This document shows positions 1 to 5,331 of a DNA stretch of 5,600 bases, in pieces. How positions within the stretch are numbered: position 1 is the stretch's first letter; the number at the start of each line of letters is the position of its first letter. The notes under the pieces were generated by a model that had not been told where the DNA came from, did not search any database, and saw nothing but the letters and a program-made list of their open reading frames with translations. Source of the stretch: Rhizobiaceae bacterium (GTDB lineage Bacteria > Pseudomonadota > Alphaproteobacteria > Rhizobiales > Rhizobiaceae); assembly GCA_020696915.1 (NCBI GenBank), contig JAJFMR010000380.1, positions 1 to 5,600 of the forward strand, in the 5' to 3' direction. The translations under genes were made by a program, and so were the position numbers.

Positions 1-167
1 TCACCGTCGCCAACGATCCCGGCTGCCGCAAGGCACGCCTGGCCGCCAAGCGGCGGATGAGTGCCGTCTACGCGGACTACGAGGCGCGGCAATTGAGCTT
101 CGACACAAGGGAGCATCGCGCCGGCGGACCGGTCGAGGATCTGATCGAGGCGCTCATCCGGCAGTGA
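1..167 (+). CDS. 3' end of an unidentified protein gene (partial)
   Basis: The frame starting at base 3 is open from the window edge to a TGA at 165-167 and gives 54 residues. The start lies outside the window. Codon use is typical of the other genes here, with mostly G or C in third positions, which supports a real coding end. The tail is charged and looks helical: an Arg/Lys-rich segment (CRKARLAAKRR), then a Tyr/Asp/Glu-rich stretch, then a closing amphipathic helix, PVEDLIEALIRQ. A closing helix after an 'FDT' turn is seen at the C-terminus of some small P-loop kinases. No P-loop or other diagnostic motif is in view, so that is only a weak thought and I do not assign a family. A hairpin 10 bases after the stop may be its terminator. 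Confidence 0.6.
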   Translation, partial: TVANDPGCRKARLAAKRRMSAVYADYEARQLSFDTREHRAGGPVEDLIEALIRQ

Positions 168-177
168 CTGACGGCGA

Positions 178-204
178 CGAGCGGCGGCGAGCCGTTGCTC
201 GTTT
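178..204 (+). terminator. Possible intrinsic terminator of the upstream + strand gene
   Basis: Bases 178-201 can fold in + strand RNA into a 10-pair stem (arms CGAGCGGCGG and CCGTTGCTCG, two of the pairs being G-U) closed by a CGAG tetraloop, followed directly by UUU. It starts 10 bases after the TGA of the partial gene. On the - strand the two wobbles become A/C mismatches, so the structure favours + strand termination. The U tract is only three bases, which weakens the call. Confidence 0.4.
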
Positions 205-307
205 CGACAGGGTCGGCATGTCCCTGCACGTCGCCGATTCCAATGCCAGCGCATATGCCGGCGCGCGCCAACAAATCTGTCGGGGACCCGGATCAGCGGG
301 CCCGAGT

Positions 308-1333
308 TCAGGATCCGATGCTTCGCGCGGCTCTGGCCAGCCACACGGTCGCGATCCCGGTATCCGGTACCGGCGCTTTCAGCGAGAACTCCACCAGGAC
401 CGGCAGATGGTCGGACCCGGCGGGTTCGAGTGCGCGCGCGGCATGCACGACGAGGTCGCCGCGCGCAAAGACCTGGTCGATCGGCAAGCCGGCGAACCTC
501 AGGAATCCCGGCAGCTTCCGGTACAGCCAGGTGGGCCCGATCGGACCAACCCGGCTGAGCCCGCCGGCCTGGGCTACTTGGCGCGCCGTGGCGCTCCAGG
601 GCGTCGAATTGAGGTCTCCGGCAAGCAGCGCCGTCTCCGAAAGTTCATCGAGCTCCGGAGCGAGCCCGTCCACCTGGGCGGCCTGCTCGAACGGCCAGGG
701 CCAGCCGAGATGCAGCGCCGCGACCTCGACCGCCCTGCCGCCGAAATCCACCTTCGCCCTCGCGAACGTCCCGTTGAGCGAGCAGCCGGCGCTCTCCAGC
801 AACGGCCGGCGGGACAGGATGGCCAGATCGAAAGACTGCCCCCGGCACTTGACCTGATGCGGGTATGCCGCTGCCAGCAGCGAGAGCCTGTCGTCCCACA
901 TCGACGAGACCTCCTGCAGGGTCACCACGTCCGGCGCGATCCGGCCGATGAGCGACAGCACACGTTCCGGCGCGGCATTGTCAAACCGGAGGTTCATCTG
1001 CAGCAGCCGGTAGACGGCGGCCTCCGGATCCCGCGGTTGAATGGAAGCATGCACGACACCCAGTCCGGGAGGACCCGAAACGGTGGCGATCGAACCGATG
1101 CCGAGCAGCATCGCCAGCAAGCCGTGCCATCGGCGAGAGCCTGCCAGAAGCGGCAGGGAAAAGGCGCAGAGCAGCACCGCCAGATGGACGCGGAAGTGTC
1201 CGGCCGAATCGAAGGCCGGATGCAAGGTCCCGAAGAATCCGGCGATGAGCGGCAGCGACAACACAATGGCCGCCGCCACCATGGCATGTCGAATGCGAAA
1301 GGCGCGGAAACCGGGCATGAGGCCGTCAAGCAT
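308..1333 (-). CDS. Membrane-anchored endonuclease/exonuclease/phosphatase (EEP) family protein
   Basis: This 341-residue protein has an N-terminal membrane region and a C-terminal EEP (PF03372-type, DNase I-like) metal-dependent phosphoesterase domain. Hydrophobic segments lie at about 17-36, 49-65 and 71-86. Basic residues precede the first and sit between the second and third (SRRWH), so the positive-inside rule puts the catalytic domain in the periplasm. Family motifs appear in order: QMNLR (Asn114), LQEV (Glu141), a conserved His in LHLGWP (His208), AGDLNSTPW (Asp240, Asn242), LPIDQVF (Asp286) and GSDHLPV (Asp308, His309). The expected metal-binding and catalytic residues are all present, so it is probably active. 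The substrate cannot be read from sequence: the family includes nucleases, sphingomyelinases and inositol phosphatases. An in-frame TGA five codons upstream limits the start. ATG at 1333 is the first candidate, but no clear Shine-Dalgarno precedes it, and ATG at 1318 is also possible. Confidence 0.9.
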   Translation of the reverse strand: MLDGLMPGFRAFRIRHAMVAAAIVLSLPLIAGFFGTLHPAFDSAGHFRVHLAVLLCAFSLPLLAGSRRWHGLLAMLLGIGSIATVSGPPGLGVVHASIQPRDPEAAVYRLLQMNLRFDNAAPERVLSLIGRIAPDVVTLQEVSSMWDDRLSLLAAAYPHQVKCRGQSFDLAILSRRPLLESAGCSLNGTFARAKVDFGGRAVEVAALHLGWPWPFEQAAQVDGLAPELDELSETALLAGDLNSTPWSATARQVAQAGGLSRVGPIGPTWLYRKLPGFLRFAGLPIDQVFARGDLVVHAARALEPAGSDHLPVLVEFSLKAPVPDTGIATVWLARAARSIGS

Positions 1334-1493
1334 CAGGATTGCGGCTCAATCAAGGAACCCCTCCCCGCGGCGGCCGAACCAGAAGCGCTTCGCCGCTGTG
1401 GATTCTCGAATTCGCATCGGAATCGAGCGAAAAGCAATCTCCACTTTTGATTGGTGGCTGGCTCGCCCGATCGCGAACTGCGCGTTTTTGCTC
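1334..1493. other. Gap between amn and the EEP gene, no gene seen
   Basis: These 160 bases separate the amn stop from the EEP start. I find no convincing - strand terminator or promoter here. A small hairpin with five T residues at 1472-1489 points in the + direction and so does not serve the - strand genes. A GGGGAGGGG tract on the - strand lies about 25 bases before the EEP ATG, too far to act as its ribosome binding site. Confidence 0.4.
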
Positions 1494-2195
1494 CTACTGG
1501 AATGCCGTCTCGGCGAAGCTCCTGAGCTTGCGCGAGTGCAGTCTTTCCTTAGGCATTTCGGCGAGCTTCTCCATGGCGCGGATGCCGATGGTGAGGTGCT
1601 GCGCCACTTGCCGCTTGTAGAAGTCCGTCGCCATGCCGGGCAGCTTCAGCTCGCCGTGCAGCGGCTTGTCCGAAACGCAGAGCAGCGTTCCATAAGGGAC
1701 GCGAAAGCGGAACCCGTTGGCGGCGATTGTCGCCGATTCCATGTCCAGCGCGATCGCCCGCGACTGCGACAGCCGCTGCACCGGGCCGCGCTGGTCCCGC
1801 AACTCCCAGTTGCGGTTGTCGATGGTGGCAACCGTGCCGGTGCGCATGATGCGCTTCAGCTCGTAACCGGAAAGGCCAGTCACCTCGGCAACCGCTTCCT
1901 GCAGCGCGACCTGCACTTCGGCGAGAGGCGGAATTGGTACCCATACCGGCAGGTCGTCGTCGAGCACATGATCTTCGCGAACGTAAGCGTGGGCGAGCAC
2001 GTAATCGCCCAGCGCCTGTGTGTTCCGCAGGCCCGCGCAGTGGCCGAGCATCACCCAGGCGTGCGGCCGCAGCACGGCGATGTGGTCGGTGATCGTCTTG
2101 GCGTTGGACGGTCCGACGCCGATGTTGACCATGGTGACGCCGCCATGGCCCGCCTTCTTCAGATGATAGGTCGGCATCTGCGGCAGCTTTACCAT
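1494..2195 (-). CDS. amn: C-terminal AMP nucleosidase fragment (catalytic domain)
   Basis: This 233-residue frame holds nearly the whole catalytic domain, which has the nucleoside phosphorylase (PNP/UDP) fold. Diagnostic motifs are VNIGVGPSNAKT (23-34), LGHCAGLRN (50-58), GDYVLAHAYVREDHVLDD (63-80), RTGTVATIDNRNWELRDQ (118-135), DMESATIAANGFRFRVPYG (151-169) and VSDKPLHGELKLPG (174-187). Asp176 in VSDKP matches the reported catalytic Asp428 of E. coli Amn, and Glu153 of DMES is the usual ribose-binding Glu of the fold. The Amn reading extends upstream to at least 2246, so ATG 2195 lies inside the original gene and is probably not an evolved start. No Shine-Dalgarno precedes it. If made at all, it would depend on reinitiation after the upstream stop it overlaps. 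Whether this domain works without the N-terminal domain is unknown. Confidence 0.6.
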   Translation of the reverse strand: MVKLPQMPTYHLKKAGHGGVTMVNIGVGPSNAKTITDHIAVLRPHAWVMLGHCAGLRNTQALGDYVLAHAYVREDHVLDDDLPVWVPIPPLAEVQVALQEAVAEVTGLSGYELKRIMRTGTVATIDNRNWELRDQRGPVQRLSQSRAIALDMESATIAANGFRFRVPYGTLLCVSDKPLHGELKLPGMATDFYKRQVAQHLTIGIRAMEKLAEMPKERLHSRKLRSFAETAFQ

Positions 2196-2962
2196 CGCCA
2201 GATCGGCCGCTTTCGGCTGCCCGGCCTGCGTGACGACGTTGCCGCTCTGGTCATCAGGTCGCGTGCGTAGAGGCAGAATTCATCGATGTAGAACTGGTAG
2301 TTGGTGAACAGCACGAAATTCTGGAAATGCTGCGGACTGGTGGCCGTATAATGGGACAGCCGATGCAGCGAATAGTCGATGCGCTGCGCGGTAAAGGGGG
2401 CGAGCGGGCGCGATTCGCCTGCCATCGTCTCGAAGGTGCCGTTGGCGATGTGATCGTCCGTGCCGTCCAGGTCGGGCACGTCGAACAGATCGCGGATCGG
2501 CCGGTTGATTCGGTCGGCAATTCCGGGCTCGACATGGGTTCCTTCGAGGAAGGCGAAATGCAGCGGGATCGGCGTTGCCGATTCCGACACGGTCACCGGA
2601 ACCCCGTGGTTGCGCATGATCAGCCGCAGCTGCTCGACCAGATAGGTCCCGAACAGGTCGGGCCGCGTAATCGTGGTCGAAAAATGACCCGGCGTCGGCA
2701 TATGCCCGTAGGCCTGACGAGAGTCGATCTGGCTGAACGACGAGGTGGTGACGCCGAGCTCCGGATAGCAGGCCCGGTATCGCCGGCTGGAATCACCCCC
2801 GCTGCCCAGCGCATTGAAGGCATCCCGCAGGAAGGCCGTGTTGCGATCATAGAGCAGCCGCAGCGCCGCCACGGCACCGGCGGCGTCGGTGAAGCTTTGC
2901 CGTTCGACACGCTCCGGCGAGACGATGGTCTCGATCGGCTGGGGATAGATCCGATTTTCCAT
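2189..2962 (-). CDS. amn: N-terminal AMP nucleosidase fragment
   Basis: This 257-residue frame carries the N-terminal Amn domain, which in the E. coli enzyme forms a separate regulatory/substrate-interaction domain ahead of the catalytic one. Family-like segments are LYDRNTAFLRDAF (38-50), STTITRPDLF (95-104), QRIDYSLHRLSHYT (193-206) and FVLFTNYQFYIDEF (216-229). After Met237 the sequence stops resembling Amn and becomes Arg/Ser-rich (TSSRRPGSRKRP) up to the TAA at 2189, as expected of out-of-frame translation. Alone it lacks every catalytic residue and should not cleave AMP. No Shine-Dalgarno lies in front of the ATG. Instead a TATAAT box sits there, suggesting a nearly leaderless transcript. 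The stop overlaps the first ATG of the C-terminal fragment as ATGGTAA. Confidence 0.6.
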   Translation of the reverse strand: MENRIYPQPIETIVSPERVERQSFTDAAGAVAALRLLYDRNTAFLRDAFNALGSGGDSSRRYRACYPELGVTTSSFSQIDSRQAYGHMPTPGHFSTTITRPDLFGTYLVEQLRLIMRNHGVPVTVSESATPIPLHFAFLEGTHVEPGIADRINRPIRDLFDVPDLDGTDDHIANGTFETMAGESRPLAPFTAQRIDYSLHRLSHYTATSPQHFQNFVLFTNYQFYIDEFCLYARDLMTRAATSSRRPGSRKRPIWRW

Positions 2963-2963
2963 G

Positions 2964-2977
2964 CCCCATTATAGGGG
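2964..2977 (-). promoter_or_regulatory. Consensus -10 box at the amn start, leaderless-type promoter candidate
   Basis: On the - strand a perfect TATAAT (2973 to 2968) lies only five bases before the amn ATG at 2962, so transcription would begin at or within a base or two of the ATG. The box is flanked by CCCC (upstream) and GGGG (downstream), forming a hyphenated inverted repeat at 2964-2977. No Shine-Dalgarno exists between box and start. The -35 position at a 17-base spacing reads TCCCGC, which is unlike TTGACA, so the promoter may be weak or activator-dependent. Confidence 0.35.
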
Positions 2978-3105
2978 TTCGGATGCCGTGGCGGGAGGGG
3001 GCCGCACAAAGGCCCGTCGGATCCGGCTATCGACCAAACACGAAGCGTCCGCTTGCGGCGCCAGTTCCGGAACGGTCACTCCGTCATCGAACTGCCACGG
3101 CCGTG
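2978..3105. other. Gap between permease and amn, no gene seen
   Basis: This spacer contains several short inverted repeats, none with a T tract: a perfect CACGGCCGTG palindrome at 3096-3105 directly after the permease stop, TTCCGGAA just beyond it, and GGGCC/GGCCC arms around 2997-3015. None makes a convincing intrinsic terminator, so read-through from the permease gene into amn remains possible. Confidence 0.35.
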
Positions 3106-4572
3106 TCAATTGTGTGGCGCGTCGCCGTGACGTTCCGCCAGCGCTTCCGGGTGCGCCAGGCCGGCCGGGCGGTGGCGGACGAAGGTATTCCAGGCCCAGG
3201 TCAGAGCCCAGAGCACGATGCCGATGCCGAGCAGCCAGGTAGCGATCCGGTATTGAGGCATCTGCGCGGCGCTGCGCGCCCATGGTCCGACGAGAAAGGC
3301 GCACGAGGCAGCCCCGAGCCAAGGCAGGGCGCCGGGGGCCCGGAAGTGCGCGTGCGGGACCGGCGGGCGGCGACGCAGCACGATGAGGGCGATGTTGACG
3401 ACGGTAAAGACGCAGAGCAGCAGCAGCGCGGTGGTGCCGCCGAGCAGGCTGATCGCCTGCGCCTGGGATCGCGTCACCACAATATAGATCAGTCCGAAGG
3501 CGAGCGCCGTGGTGAAGAGGATCGATACCCAGGGGGTCCGGCGGACCGGGTGCACGGTGCCGAGCACTTTCGGCAGCACGCCCTGGTTCGCGAGGCCATA
3601 AAGAAGCCTGCTTGCCATCAGCATGTTGATCAGTGCGGAGTTCGCGACCGCGAACATGCCGATGAATGGGAAGATCCGATCGAACGGGAGCCCCGGCGCC
3701 CCGGCCCGCACCACCTGTGTCAATGCCGAGCCCTTTGAACTGTCCGTCAGGTCGCCGACCGGGACGAGCGCGACGGCGCAGATGGACACCAGGACATAGA
3801 TGAGCCCGGTGACCCCCAGTCCGGCAAGCATCATCCGCGGAAAGTCGCGCACTGGATTGGTGCATTCCTCGGCCATGTTGACGGAGTCCTCGAACCCGAC
3901 CATCGCGAAGAACGCAAGCGCTGTGGCGGCAGTAAGCGCAAGGAAGGCGCCCTTCTCGTCGGACGAACGGAATACCATGACCTCGCTGAAGTCGGCGCGG
4001 CCCTGGCTCATCGCCCAGAAGCCGACCAGGATAATCAACAGCAGGCCAGACAGCTCGACGCATGTCAGCACGACGTTGGCCTTGACGCTCTCGCCGACAC
4101 CTCGGAAATTGATGGCTGCCACCAGCGCCATGAAGCCAAGCGCCAGCGCCAGGATGCCGCCGCTGCCTGCCTCGAAGCCGAGGCCGAAGCCATCGCTGAG
4201 AAAGCCCGCGAAAGCGTTCGAGGCCGTGGATGCCGAGGTAATGCCCGAGCACATCACGGTGAAAGCGACGAGGAAGGTCAGGAAGTGCAGCCCAAACGCG
4301 CGGTGGGCGTAAAGCGCGGCGCCGGCAGCCTGCGGATAGCGGGTCACCAGTTCGAGGTAGGAGAAGGCGGTGATCGTTGCGACCAGGAATGCGACGAGGA
4401 ACGGTGCCCAGGCAGCGCCACCGACCTCTCCGGCGACGGTGCCGGTGAGTGCGTAGACGCCAGTGCCGAGAATGTCACCGACGATGAACAAAAGCAGGAG
4501 CTTGGGTCCCATCACCCGCGCGAGTTCGGTCCCGCCGGGCTCGGCGTCGGCCGCCAACATCGGATCGGTCAT
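3106..4572 (-). CDS. APC-superfamily amino acid permease
   Basis: This 488-residue inner-membrane protein has about 12 hydrophobic helices, at roughly 24-48, 55-75, 96-120, 138-155, 165-186, 208-226, 246-270, 300-320, 346-366, 375-399, 412-432 and 443-463, with a short polar N-terminus and a charged C-terminal tail. This fits the APC (amino acid-polyamine-organocation) superfamily in length and topology. The unwound first helix carries the family's Gly-rich substrate motif (IVGDILGTGVYALTG, 30-44), and helix 6 leads into MVGFEDSVNMAEECTNP (224-240), another typical APC signature. Such proteins import amino acids or amines by proton symport or exchange. The substrate is not readable here, though the general pattern resembles cationic amino acid/basic permeases. 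The ATG at 4572 follows a strong Shine-Dalgarno, which settles the start. The gene ends 143 bases before amn on the same strand, and no clear terminator lies between them. Confidence 0.93.
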   Translation of the reverse strand: MTDPMLAADAEPGGTELARVMGPKLLLLFIVGDILGTGVYALTGTVAGEVGGAAWAPFLVAFLVATITAFSYLELVTRYPQAAGAALYAHRAFGLHFLTFLVAFTVMCSGITSASTASNAFAGFLSDGFGLGFEAGSGGILALALGFMALVAAINFRGVGESVKANVVLTCVELSGLLLIILVGFWAMSQGRADFSEVMVFRSSDEKGAFLALTAATALAFFAMVGFEDSVNMAEECTNPVRDFPRMMLAGLGVTGLIYVLVSICAVALVPVGDLTDSSKGSALTQVVRAGAPGLPFDRIFPFIGMFAVANSALINMLMASRLLYGLANQGVLPKVLGTVHPVRRTPWVSILFTTALAFGLIYIVVTRSQAQAISLLGGTTALLLLCVFTVVNIALIVLRRRPPVPHAHFRAPGALPWLGAASCAFLVGPWARSAAQMPQYRIATWLLGIGIVLWALTWAWNTFVRHRPAGLAHPEALAERHGDAPHN

Positions 4573-4856
4573 CGGCTCTCCTCCTCAACGCCGTTTCGCA
4601 GCCTGATCCCGCAACCTTCGCCGGTCAAGGGCAAGCTCGAGACGGTCAGGCGGCGCTCTGCCTGCAACCGGGGCAATTCGATGCAGGCGTTGCTGACAGC
4701 ATTCCCCCGAGCCTTGGATTTGCGGCGAAAAGCTTCGCGTGCAGGCGCCGGGTCGGCCCTTGTCGAGGAGGTATAAAGTGGCCAAAGCCGCGCGGCGCGA
4801 ACGCCTCACTGGAAACGGATTTTCGACGTCCGGCGCCAGCCCGCCAGACTGCCGCC
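4573..4856. other. Upstream region of the permease gene
   Basis: Apart from the permease ribosome binding site, these 284 bases show no recognisable gene. I find no clear -35/-10 pair on the - strand. A TTTATACC stretch near 4770 lacks a matching -35. On the + strand a perfect AGGAGGT (4766-4772) sits five bases before a GTG that opens a 32-codon frame (4778-4876). That frame has mixed codon use and no known motif, so I do not annotate it as a gene. Confidence 0.4.
4576..4585 (-). promoter_or_regulatory. Strong ribosome binding site of the permease gene
   Basis: The - strand reads AGGAGGAGAG just before the permease ATG, with seven bases between AGGAGG and the ATG at 4572. This is close to ideal and fixes the start codon. 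None of the other - strand genes in the window has a comparable site. Confidence 0.8.
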
Positions 4857-5051
4857 CTAGGAGCGCTGCAGGCTGACCAGCAGCACGAAGCCGGCGCCGG
4901 CCTTCTGGATGGCCGGCGCATCGATGGTGCCGGTTTCGACGCCACGGATGCCAGGCACCGCCAGAACCGGGGCGGCGACCGCCAGCATCACCAGCAGGGC
5001 CTTGGGCAGCAGGACGAGGACACTCATGGCGGTCTGGGCAGGGCGAGTCAT
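4857..5051 (-). CDS. Small hypothetical membrane or exported protein (64 residues)
   Basis: I do not recognise the family. The N-terminus looks like a signal peptide or membrane anchor: a short region with Arg3, then a hydrophobic core at about 10-33 (MSVLVLLPKALLVMLAVAAP) ending at an APVLA-V site that could be cut by signal peptidase I. The remaining 31 or so residues contain IRGVETGTIDAPAIQKAG and a second, shorter hydrophobic patch (GFVLLVSL) close to the end. Third codon positions are strongly G/C after the first few codons, as in the real genes nearby, and the hydrophobic pattern is coherent, both favouring a genuine gene. The ATG at 5051 is preceded by a purine-rich tract (AAAAGAAAAGAAG) rather than a standard Shine-Dalgarno. 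ATG 5027 is an alternative start. It lies 284 bases upstream of the permease start on the same strand and is probably independent of it. Confidence 0.5.
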   Translation of the reverse strand: MTRPAQTAMSVLVLLPKALLVMLAVAAPVLAVPGIRGVETGTIDAPAIQKAGAGFVLLVSLQRS

Positions 5052-5331
5052 CTTCTTTTCTTTTCGCTTCGCTTTTGTGCGTGTGACTTGAGAGGGAAAG
5101 CGGCTTAACCAGTCCGCCCCGGATTCTCGCAGAGGAGCGGAGCGGCCGGCGCGATGCGGCGCGCAGCCATCCCTTGGAGATGAGCGGAGAATGCGCCACG
5201 GCAGCTGAACCGCTCCTGATGGTGGCGTTCATCTCACGTTCAATTTTATTGAGCGGCCGTGGGCGCCGGGTCGCTTGTGTTCGCGGGCGGCGCGCCTATC
5301 TCCGTGCAGCCATCAGCGTCGGAGAGACAGC
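5052..5331. other. Divergent intergenic region before the glutathione transferase gene
   Basis: These 280 bases separate the small - strand gene from the + strand glutathione transferase gene and should hold both promoters. A pyrimidine-rich tract at 5051-5075 (purine-rich on the - strand) abuts the small gene's ATG. A possible weak + strand promoter is TTGTGT (5275-5280) and TATCTC (5297-5302) with a 16-base spacer. GGAGAGA at 5321-5327 is the ribosome binding site for the ATG at 5332. GAGATGA (near 5177) and TCATCTC (near 5230) form a distant inverted pair of doubtful meaning. Confidence 0.4.
5240..5252. promoter_or_regulatory. AT-rich inverted repeat, possible operator
   Basis: TCAAT-TTT-ATTGA is a perfect 5-3-5 inverted repeat in otherwise very GC-rich DNA. 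It extends to CG...CG arms at 5237-5255 with one mismatched pair. It lies about 80 bases before the glutathione transferase ATG and about 190 bases before the small - strand gene, in a divergent gene arrangement. Its size and symmetry resemble binding sites of dimeric repressors such as the MarR or LysR type, but no regulator gene is in the window. Confidence 0.3.

Larger units (their letters stand above)
1494..2962 (-). pseudogene. amn: AMP nucleosidase gene broken by a frameshift/deletion
   Basis: Read together, the two - strand frames spell an almost complete AMP nucleosidase (EC 3.2.2.4), which hydrolyses AMP to adenine and ribose 5-phosphate in purine salvage and adenylate control. The first frame is Amn-like from the ATG at 2962 to about Met237 (codon 2252-2254). 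From 2246 the Amn reading resumes in another frame (SGNVVTQAGQ...) and continues to the TAG at 1494. Only five bases (2247-2251) lie between these anchors. In E. coli Amn, as I recall it, about 12 residues separate the equivalent points, so roughly 31 bases seem to be missing, and 31 is not a multiple of three. Joined, the remaining pieces give about 487 residues, against 484 in E. coli. There is no other stop or frame break, so the lesion is recent or a sequence error. The upstream TAA, three codons before 2962, makes that ATG the only plausible start. Confidence 0.8.

Noticed and set aside
164..1450. Long + strand frame (428 codons) opposite the EEP gene
   Set aside because: It is Arg/Gln-rich, low-complexity translation typical of the antisense of a GC-rich gene, while the - strand frame carries a full set of EEP motifs.
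1472..1489. CGCG-AACTG-CGCG hairpin followed by five T residues
   Set aside because: It looks terminator-like only in the + direction, where no gene ends. Flanking genes are on the - strand, and the stem is only four pairs.
1041..2270. Long + strand frame (409 codons) spanning the EEP/amn gap
   Set aside because: It runs antisense to clearly recognisable Amn sequence and has no coherent domain.
2997..3016. GGGCC/GGCCC inverted repeat downstream of the permease gene as a terminator
   Set aside because: Only a five-pair stem with no T tract on the - strand; not enough to call a terminator.
3096..3105. Perfect palindrome CACGGCCGTG beside the permease stop
   Set aside because: A ten-base GC-rich palindrome is expected by chance at this composition and lacks a loop or T tract.
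2969..4252. 427-codon - strand frame inside the permease gene
   Set aside because: It is an out-of-frame shadow: Arg/Gly/Pro-rich with no hydrophobic helices, whereas the adjacent frame encodes a 12-helix permease with a strong ribosome binding site.
1494..4572. Permease, amn and EEP genes as one functional system
   Set aside because: Gaps of about 140-160 bases, a separate -10 box at amn and no shared pathway make a coordinated system unsupported. Shared strand alone is weak evidence.
4585..5232. 215-codon - strand frame across the intergenic region
   Set aside because: It is Arg/Pro/Ser-rich with no motif or ribosome binding site, and it overlaps the 64-residue frame, which has better codon use and a coherent hydrophobic pattern.
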